Positions 35,448 to 40,241 of a stretch of 40,241 nt of DNA are shown here, in pieces; the first letter of the stretch is position 1; each line of letters begins with the position of its first letter. Under the pieces are notes generated by a model. That model did no database searches and was not told where the DNA came from. It worked only from the letters and a program-made list of their open reading frames with translations. Made by a program: the position numbers and the translations under genes. Source of the DNA: an uncultured Lachnospiraceae bacterium (lineage in GTDB: Bacteria; Bacillota; Clostridia; Lachnospirales; Lachnospiraceae); the NCBI GenBank assembly GCA_944381535.1, contig CALWLN010000214.1, forward strand, positions 1-40,241. Direction: 5' to 3'.

Positions 35448-35861
35448 CTATTTCATCAATTTCTGCAAGGTGTTCAAAAGCTCATCCACCGTCTCCTCCT
35501 TGCCCTCCAGGATATCCCTGGTGACGCAGGTCTTGATGTGGTCGCCCAAAAGCACTCTCGTAAAGCTGTTTAGCGCCGCGCTGGCCGCCGCCACCTGGGT
35601 CAGAATATCAATACAGTAAGCGTCCCGCTCCACCATTCCCTTAATACCGCGAATCTGTCCCTCAATACGGTTCAGACGATTAATGAGATTTCTGTGCTCC
35701 TGGGGAGTGCGCTCCCTGGTCTTGTGACTGCATGCGCAGGACTCCGTTGTTTCCATCTCCGTGTCGTTGCATGCGCAGGGCTCCGTTGCTGCTATTTCCG
35801 TGTCGTTGCATGCGCAGGGCTCCGTTGTTTCCATTTTTTTCTTTTCCTGTTCCGCTGCCAT
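35448..35861 (-). CDS. csoR: CsoR-family Cu(I)-sensing repressor with N-terminal Cys repeats
   Basis: 137 residues. The CsoR core starts near residue 52 and has the Cu(I) ligands Cys83 (DAYCIDIL), His108 and Cys112 ([10 protein letters not shown]). Cu(I) binding releases DNA and turns on copA. Unusually, residues 10-48 form three 13-residue repeats, each with a CAC motif (Cys16/18, 29/31, 42/44), mirrored by 39-bp DNA repeats. Typical CsoR lacks these; they might bind extra copper. GGAGG precedes the ATG at 35861. Operator sites overlap its promoter. Confidence 0.92.
   Translation of the reverse strand: MAAEQEKKKMETTEPCACNDTEIAATEPCACNDTEMETTESCACSHKTRERTPQEHRNLINRLNRIEGQIRGIKGMVERDAYCIDILTQVAAASAALNSFTRVLLGDHIKTCVTRDILEGKEETVDELLNTLQKLMK
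35717..35835 (-). repeat. 39-bp tandem repeats in the csoR N-terminus
   Basis: About three units of 39 bp, the first two nearly identical over the [10 protein letters not shown] part, encode the CAC repeats. Copy-number change would keep the frame. Confidence 0.75.
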
Positions 35862-35920
35862 CTCTGTCGCCCTCCTGTCTTTTCATCATTGCCATTCTCG
35901 AAAGTTTTCATACTTGTTTT

Positions 35921-35972
35921 ATACCCCTTGCGGGTATCTTTCTGTATCTCATTGTATACCCGCAACGGGTAT
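35921..35972. promoter_or_regulatory. Two CsoR operators
   Basis: ATACCCCTTGCGGGTAT (35921-35937) and ATACCCGCAACGGGTAT (35956-35972), both near-palindromes of the form ATACCC-5-GGGTAT. The second lies between the -35 and -10 boxes, the first near the expected start of transcription; centres are 35 bp apart. Confidence 0.82.
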
Positions 35973-35979
35973 TTGTCAA
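35951..35979 (-). promoter_or_regulatory. SigmaA promoter of the copper operon
   Basis: Minus-strand TTGACA (35974-35979), 17-bp spacer, TACAAT (35951-35956). The spacer is filled by a CsoR-type palindrome. Confidence 0.85.
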
Positions 35980-35990
35980 CCCCTTTTTTA

Positions 35991-36019
35991 TTGACAGCAA
36001 AAATATCGTATGCTAAAAT
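35991..36019 (+). promoter_or_regulatory. SigmaA promoter of the ABC-F operon
   Basis: TTGACA (35991-35996), 17-bp spacer, TAAAAT (36014-36019). Transcription should start near 36026, giving a leader of about 275 nt before the ABC-F start. It is back to back with the copper promoter. Confidence 0.85.
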
Positions 36020-36034
36020 ATCTTTATCTTAAGG

Positions 36035-36162
36035 AGAGAGGTGAAAAGATGCGAAGATAATTTACTTTTGATTGCATGAACGTTTTAACAGTATGGAGAT
36101 ATTCACATACTGTTTTGTCATGTCGCCAAAAGTAGATTATGTCCGCATAACCTCTCTTTTTG
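36035..36162 (+). promoter_or_regulatory. Ribosome-dependent attenuator in the ABC-F leader
   Basis: The leader folds into one long hairpin ending in a T-run. Outer stem: AGAGAGGT (36035-36042) with ACCTCTCT (36150-36157); then ATGCG (36049-36053) with CGCAT (36144-36148); then 36058-36070 with 36127-36139 (12 of 13 pairs); inner stem AACAGTATG with CATACTGTT. TTTTTG follows the outer stem. The 5' arm contains the ribosome site and start codon of a tiny leader peptide, so a ribosome stalled there would prevent terminator formation and let ABC-F be transcribed. Confidence 0.75.
36049..36060 (+). CDS. Leader peptide Met-Arg-Arg
   Basis: ATG CGA AGA TAA, preceded by AAGGAGAGAGGTG. It sits in the 5' arm of the attenuator. 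Very short arginine-containing leader peptides are used for drug sensing upstream of other ribosome-protection genes; the assignment here rests on position and pairing only. Confidence 0.55.
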   Translation: MRR

Positions 36163-36286
36163 TGTGCTAAATTTTGTGATAAGGGATGATTCCCATCGTT
36201 TTTCCGAATATGAGGTTATGGTATGTAATGGAACTGTTTGGCGGCAGCCGGTTCCTTTTTTGCGCAAAATGCGCGCGGAACCTCAT
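36163..36286 (+). other. Second half of the ABC-F leader
   Basis: Non-coding. ATGAGGTT (from about 36208) can pair with AACCTCAT (36279-36286), which would place the ABC-F ribosome site AAGGAGG (36287-36293) at the foot of a hairpin. It could be a second layer of control, but evidence is only the pairing. The whole gene-free stretch 35862-36300 is accounted for by two promoters, CsoR sites, attenuator and this part. Confidence 0.4.
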
Positions 36287-36300
36287 AAGGAGGAATGTAT

Positions 36301-37827
36301 ATGGCACAAATCAGCGTAAATAATCTCACCTTTTATTACGACGGAAGCTTTGACAATATCTTTGAAAATGTTTCCTTTTCCATTGATACAAATTGGAAAT
36401 TAGGCTTTATAGGCCGCAACGGAAAAGGGAAAACAACCTTTCTGAATCTTTTGCAGGGGAAATATCCCTATCAAGGATCGATCAGCACTACAACCCTGTT
36501 CGACTATTTTCCGTATCAGATATCAGAACATCAAATGGAAATACCTGCCGCTGAATTTATGGAGGAGCTCAAGGCAGAATGTGAAGCCTGGCGCGTGATA
36601 TGTGAGCTGGCCGAGCTGGGAGAAAGCGCGGAAATTCTTTACAGGCCCTTTCGAACGCTGAGCCCGGGAGAACGCGCCAAAATCTTGTTAGCGGTTTTGT
36701 TCTCCGGGGAAAATGATTTTCTGTTGATTGATGAACCGACCAATCATCTGGACCAGGATGCCAGAGAAAATGTCAAAAATTATCTAGCCTCCAAGAAAGG
36801 CTTTATCCTTGTATCCCACGACAGAGACCTGCTGGACGCCTGTATCGACCATGTTCTGGTATTGAACCGGAAAACCATAGAAGTGCAGAGCAGTAATTTT
36901 TCCAGCTGGTGGGAAAACAAACGACGGAAAGACCAGTTTGTCCTGGCTGAAAATGAAAAACATCAGAGAGAGATTAAAAAATTGAAGCAGGCGGCCATGC
37001 GCACCTCCGGGTGGGCCGTCCAAAACGAGGGCACCAAGATTGGATTTGATCCCATAAAAGAGCATGACAGATCTAAGGATACAAGGGCATTTATCGGTGC
37101 AAAAACAAAAAAGCTGCAAAGCAGGGTAAAGCAAATGGAAAAAAGAATCGTCCGGGAAATCGAGGAAAAGGAAGGTCTTTTGCAGGATCTTGAGCGGCCT
37201 TCCGAATTGAAGCTGGTACCCCTTGCGCATTATAAGAATACCCTTGTAACCATAAAAGACTACGCCCTACAATACGCGGGCGCGGCAAATCCGGTTTTTA
37301 CAGATGTAACATTTACCATTCATAACGGAGAGCAGATTGCCCTGTGCGGGAAAAACGGGTGCGGGAAATCGACGCTTATCAAAATGATTTTACAGAAAGC
37401 AGGTTGGTTCAATCCCGGCATGGTCATTTCAGAAAAAGGGGTGCGCGAAACCGCGCCGGGACTTGTTATTTCCTATGTCGGGCAGGATACCGCAGGTTTA
37501 AAGGGTGATATTTCGACATTTTGCAGGAAAGAGAACCTGGATCAGAGCCTGTTCTGCGCAATACTCCGGCAGCTGGATTTTGAGCGGGTGCAATTTTTCA
37601 AGAATATGGAAGATTACTCCGACGGCCAGAAAAAGAAGGTACTGCTGGCAGCAAGCCTGCTGACCCCGGCCCATCTCTACATATGGGATGAACCTTTAAA
37701 CTATATCGATGTATTTTCGCGCATGCAGATTGAAAATCTGCTGTTGGAATATCAGCCCACCATGTTGTTTGTGGAGCATGATATCCGGTTTCGTGAAAAA
37801 GTTGCCACAAAAACGGTTGAACTGTGA
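36301..37827 (+). CDS. ABC-F ribosome-protection protein (Lsa/CplR-like)
   Basis: 508 residues with two ABC cassettes and no membrane segments. Walker A motifs at GRNGKGKTT (38-46) and GKNGCGKST (350-358), signatures LSPGERAKILLA and YSDGQKKKVLLAAS, Walker B LLIDEPTNHLD and IWDEPLNYID. The charged interdomain linker (about 190-300) reaches the ribosomal peptidyl-transferase centre in this family. Members displace lincosamides, streptogramin A and pleuromutilins. I use ATG 36301, 7 nt after AAGGAGG; an ATG two codons earlier would be only 1 nt from it. The attenuated leader supports a resistance role; the drug spectrum is not predictable. Confidence 0.9.
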   Translation: MAQISVNNLTFYYDGSFDNIFENVSFSIDTNWKLGFIGRNGKGKTTFLNLLQGKYPYQGSISTTTLFDYFPYQISEHQMEIPAAEFMEELKAECEAWRVICELAELGESAEILYRPFRTLSPGERAKILLAVLFSGENDFLLIDEPTNHLDQDARENVKNYLASKKGFILVSHDRDLLDACIDHVLVLNRKTIEVQSSNFSSWWENKRRKDQFVLAENEKHQREIKKLKQAAMRTSGWAVQNEGTKIGFDPIKEHDRSKDTRAFIGAKTKKLQSRVKQMEKRIVREIEEKEGLLQDLERPSELKLVPLAHYKNTLVTIKDYALQYAGAANPVFTDVTFTIHNGEQIALCGKNGCGKSTLIKMILQKAGWFNPGMVISEKGVRETAPGLVISYVGQDTAGLKGDISTFCRKENLDQSLFCAILRQLDFERVQFFKNMEDYSDGQKKKVLLAASLLTPAHLYIWDEPLNYIDVFSRMQIENLLLEYQPTMLFVEHDIRFREKVATKTVEL

Positions 37828-37839
37828 GAGGTGATTCCT

Positions 37840-38319
37840 ATGAAATGTATAATACGTGAAATCAAAGAAACGGAATATCCCCTGCTAATGGATTTTTTAT
37901 ATGAGTCCATTTTTATACCGGCAGGGGAATCCCCCCTGCCCAGGTCTGTTGTGGAGGCTCCGGAGCTTTTGGTTTACATCTCGGGCTTTGGGACAGAGGA
38001 ACACGATAAAGCTCTGGTGGCAGAGGCGGACGGCAAGGTTGTGGGAGCCGTATGGGTCCGTATCATGAACGATTACGGGCATATTGATGACCGGACGCCT
38101 TCCTTTGCCCTTTCCCTTTACCAGGAATACCGCGGGCTGGGAATCGGGACCGCACTGATGCAACAAATGCTTGCCCTTCTGAAGCGCTGCGGTTACGAAC
38201 AAGCGTCTCTGTCGGTACAAAAGGCCAATTATGCGGTGAAAATGTATCGGAAGCTGGGCTTTGAAATCGTGGAGGAAAAGGAAGAGGAATACATTATGGT
38301 GAAGCATTTGCAGGACTGA
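37840..38319 (+). CDS. GNAT-family N-acetyltransferase
   Basis: 159 residues. IREIKETEYPLLMDFLYESIF opens the fold; the acetyl-CoA loop is YQEYRGLGIGTALMQQML, followed by SVQKANYAVKMYRKLGFEIV, the usual Ala-x-x-x-Y-x-K-x-G-F end. ATG at 37840 with GAGGTG 7 nt upstream, 12 bp after the ABC-F stop, so cotranscribed and possibly part of the same drug response. Substrate unknown; several antibiotics and protein N-termini are options. Confidence 0.88.
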   Translation: MKCIIREIKETEYPLLMDFLYESIFIPAGESPLPRSVVEAPELLVYISGFGTEEHDKALVAEADGKVVGAVWVRIMNDYGHIDDRTPSFALSLYQEYRGLGIGTALMQQMLALLKRCGYEQASLSVQKANYAVKMYRKLGFEIVEEKEEEYIMVKHLQD

Positions 38320-38403
38320 TAGCCGGTAAAAGATACAATGCGGGCTGTCAGAGAGGAATCCCGGTTTCGTGTAAGCTGAAAACAAATGTAAGATATGACA
38401 CCC

Positions 38404-38436
38404 AAGCCACAGGAGGGCCTAACCTTCCTGCGGCTT
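38404..38436 (+). terminator. Terminator-like hairpin after the GNAT gene
   Basis: AAGCC-CAGGA-GG pairs with CC-TCCTG-GGCTT, with single mismatches, around CCTAA. No T-run follows, so strength is uncertain. Sequence 38437-38494 beyond it holds nothing I recognise. Confidence 0.5.
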
Positions 38437-38494
38437 CTGGCAACTGAAACGAATTTACCACAATTTAAAGCTTTACCGGACGTGGTTCCTTAAT

Positions 38495-39712
38495 TTATGA
38501 TCTCAACGCAAGCGATGGTAATCCTACGAAATGCATGATATTTGTTGGCCCGGTCATGATGCACGCGTCATATTTTTCAAGTTTCTCTATGACCTGACTA
38601 CGCATTCGAACACGTTCTGCCATTGCTTCTTTGTAAATCAAATCATCCGCACTTTTTTGGGCAGCTTCCTGTAATATGGATATTCCATATTTCATCATTG
38701 TTTGCGGGTTGGCTTCGCAAAAAGCAATAATATCATCCAGGGTTTTCAACTTTGCAGACGAATGCGAAAGATAACATTCCAAGTCTCGCTTAAATTCTCA
38801 TTGCATAATACTATATTGATAAGGAGTATAGGGTTGTGTGATTTCAAAAAACTGCGCTCCTTCCCTGCGAAGAGAATCAAAAAGCCGCTCATATCTCTGG
38901 CATTGTGCATCCGACACCATCTCCCTGTTGTATAAATTAATCCCAATTTTTAATTCTTTTACAGGAATCGGCTGGATAGGAGCAAGCGGTTTATCTGACA
39001 TTCCGCCATATAATAAAATCGCATCAGATAAATCCTTGCTTAATGCCCCTGGACGATCCAATGTACTGGATATTGGAATAATTCCGTTTGAAGACAAGGA
39101 AGCAAATTGTGGTTTTAGACCTGCTATTCCGTTTTCTGTCGCACAAGCTACAATTGAAAAAGACGTGTCAGTCCCTACTGCCATAGAACAAAATCCGGCT
39201 GAAACAGCTACCGCTGAACCCGTGCTTGACCCGCCCGGATCTTTGTTGGGATCATAAGCATTTTTGACGATACCGCCTTTAGAACTATAGCCATTTGGCA
39301 TACCTTGGGATGTAAAATTGGCGAACTCTGTCATATTGGTTTTACCTAAAATAATGCCGCCGTTATTTATAATATTTTCAACAACTGCCGCATTGGTATC
39401 TGCTTGATTATCAGCTAAAGCTATACTCCCTGCTGTTGTATGAAGTCCGGCAACATCAATATTATCCTTTATCAGCAGAGGAAGCCCGAATAATATGGAG
39501 TCACGTTCCGATTTTTGAGAATCTAATTTTCTTGCCTGCTTTAACGCTGATTCGTTAATCTCAGATATCGTATTCAACGCATGGTCATACTTTTCGATAC
39601 GCTTAAGATATAAACGTGTTAATTCTTCAATGCCGACATTTCTTTTTTGTATTTCCGCTCTAAGTTCAATAGCGGTCATCCAACACAGTTCGTCCATGTC
39701 GTCCTCATACAT
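38495..39712 (-). pseudogene. Amidase (amidase-signature family), nonsense-split and 3'-truncated
   Basis: Amidase-signature enzyme, hydrolysing amide bonds through a Ser-cisSer-Lys triad. Lys lies in LLIKDNIDVAG, the serines in DPGGSSTGSAVAVSAG and GTDTSFSI. The frame is interrupted by TGA at 38798-38800 after QYSIMQ; the same frame continues directly with EFKRDLECYLSHSS, the normal next family segment, so this is one substitution, not a frameshift. The end is also lost: after PTNIMHFVGLPSLAL relatives have another 60-90 residues, here RS and a stop. Start is ATG 39712 or, with GAGG spacing, ATG 39697. Non-functional in all likelihood. Confidence 0.85.
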
Positions 39713-39742
39713 ATATTTCTTTCACCACTCGGTTCCTTCTAT

Positions 39743-40241
39743 TTATTCTATCCCAATCGCCTGCTTCGCCAGCTTGTCCGCCAAATCGTTATATTTATTC
39801 CCGGAATGCCCCTTCACCTTCACAAATTGAATCCGCACCAGCTGACTGGCCTTCCTGTAGAAATCACGGTAGGCGATGGTCCCCTCCTTGTTGGCCTTCC
39901 AGGCCCCGGTACACCATTTTTCAATACCCTCATAGTCATAGTAGATGGCAAGGCTTGGGATTTCACGCTCCAGACAATAGTTCATGGCGCACATACTTCC
40001 CTCAATCTCCCCGGCTACGTTGCGCATTGTAGCTCGCTCAGGATCTGAAAACTTCCTGGAAAAATACTCCGTGTGCCCCTTATGAAACAGAACCACCCCG
40101 CAGGCATACTCCCCGGTTGCCACGTTGTAGCTTCCGTCCACATAGGCCACGGCCTCCGGCTTCTGTCCGCCTGAAAACTCCTGTCCGGTGGACAGACCCA
40201 GTCCGGCCGGCGCCTGCTCCCCCGGCAATTCCGTATCTGAA
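39743..40241 (-). CDS. Ribonuclease H (C-terminal part; 5' end outside window)
   Basis: 165 residues visible, open to the window edge. Type 1 RNase H fold with all four acidic residues: Asp in AYVDGSYN, Glu in VAGEIEGS, Asp in IYYDYEGI and Asp in YNDLADKLA; the His of KGHSGNKYN is present. Removes RNA from RNA-DNA hybrids. The residues before EAVAYVDGS (Gly/Pro/Gln-rich) look like a linker, so an N-terminal viroplasmin-type hybrid-binding domain probably lies beyond the window. A TTG at 40228 could be a start but no ribosome site supports it. Confidence 0.9.
   Translation of the reverse strand, partial: SDTELPGEQAPAGLGLSTGQEFSGGQKPEAVAYVDGSYNVATGEYACGVVLFHKGHTEYFSRKFSDPERATMRNVAGEIEGSMCAMNYCLEREIPSLAIYYDYEGIEKWCTGAWKANKEGTIAYRDFYRKASQLVRIQFVKVKGHSGNKYNDLADKLAKQAIGIE

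Noticed and set aside
38798-38800. TGA as selenocysteine in the amidase
   Set aside because: Amidases have no selenocysteine at this site, it lies outside the catalytic core, no stem-loop is apparent downstream, and the gene is also truncated.

Overview
The window reads as chromosomal DNA of a gut-type Gram-positive anaerobe in the Clostridia, most likely a Lachnospiraceae member. The evidence is indirect: roughly 50% GC, strong AGGAGG-type ribosome binding sites, TTGACA/TATAAT promoters with 17-bp spacers, a CIRCE-controlled clpB, a hexuronate operon, AraC-type sugar regulators, TelA/XpaC genes and an Lsa/CplR-like ABC-F gene. I saw no rRNA, tRNA or CRISPR array.

Layout. 1-2254 is a degraded block: an aldo/keto reductase whose frame runs into an IS200/IS605 transposase fragment at the window edge, then a second aldo/keto reductase and a divergent LysR regulator that have both lost their 5' halves at one junction near 1600. 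2282-6560 holds an AraC-type regulator divergent from a GH2 beta-galactosidase (lacZ). 6638-7185 is a MazEF-type module. 7244-11669 is a tightly coupled four-gene operon: VWA/solute-binding lipoprotein, XpaC-like protein, second membrane-anchored solute-binding protein, TelA. 11915-14411 holds a CPBP protease, a class V aminotransferase and half of an ECF transporter S component. 14612-16348 is a polysaccharide deacetylase whose 3' tail is duplicated around a RelB/PIN module. 16415-19122 is clpB with a HrcA/CIRCE promoter. 19268-23096 is a mosaic: an AbrB/PIN module, a YgiT zinc-finger protein with a replaced tail, a 5'-truncated blaR1, and an AlbA_2 ATP-binding regulator bracketed by 135-bp direct repeats of the uxaC 3' end. 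22973-28160 is the glucuronate pathway uxuA-uxuB-uxaC with a divergent AraC regulator. 28163-30079 holds a TetR regulator and two flavodoxin-like proteins. 30223-32147 is an AAA ATPase plus DUF4276 (TOPRIM-like) pair that looks like an anti-phage system. 32437-35979 is a copper operon: csoR, copA with a fused copZ, and a c-di-AMP receptor. 35991-38319 is an ABC-F ribosome-protection gene with a 3-codon leader peptide and attenuator, followed by a GNAT acetyltransferase. 38495-39712 is an amidase pseudogene, and 39743-40241 is the C-terminal part of an RNase H.

The best candidates for something under-described are: (i) two cargo insertions (RelB/PIN and AlbA_2) placed at the 3' ends of host genes, each flanked by a direct copy of that gene's 3' tail; (ii) the VWA/XpaC/SBP/TelA operon, which has two solute-binding domains but no transporter; (iii) the ATPase/DUF4276 pair; (iv) the ABC-F attenuator built on an MRR leader peptide; and (v) a CsoR with three N-terminal CxC repeats controlling a CopA-CopZ fusion that has an internal ribosome binding site. 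All functional statements come from sequence motifs read by eye; no search was run.
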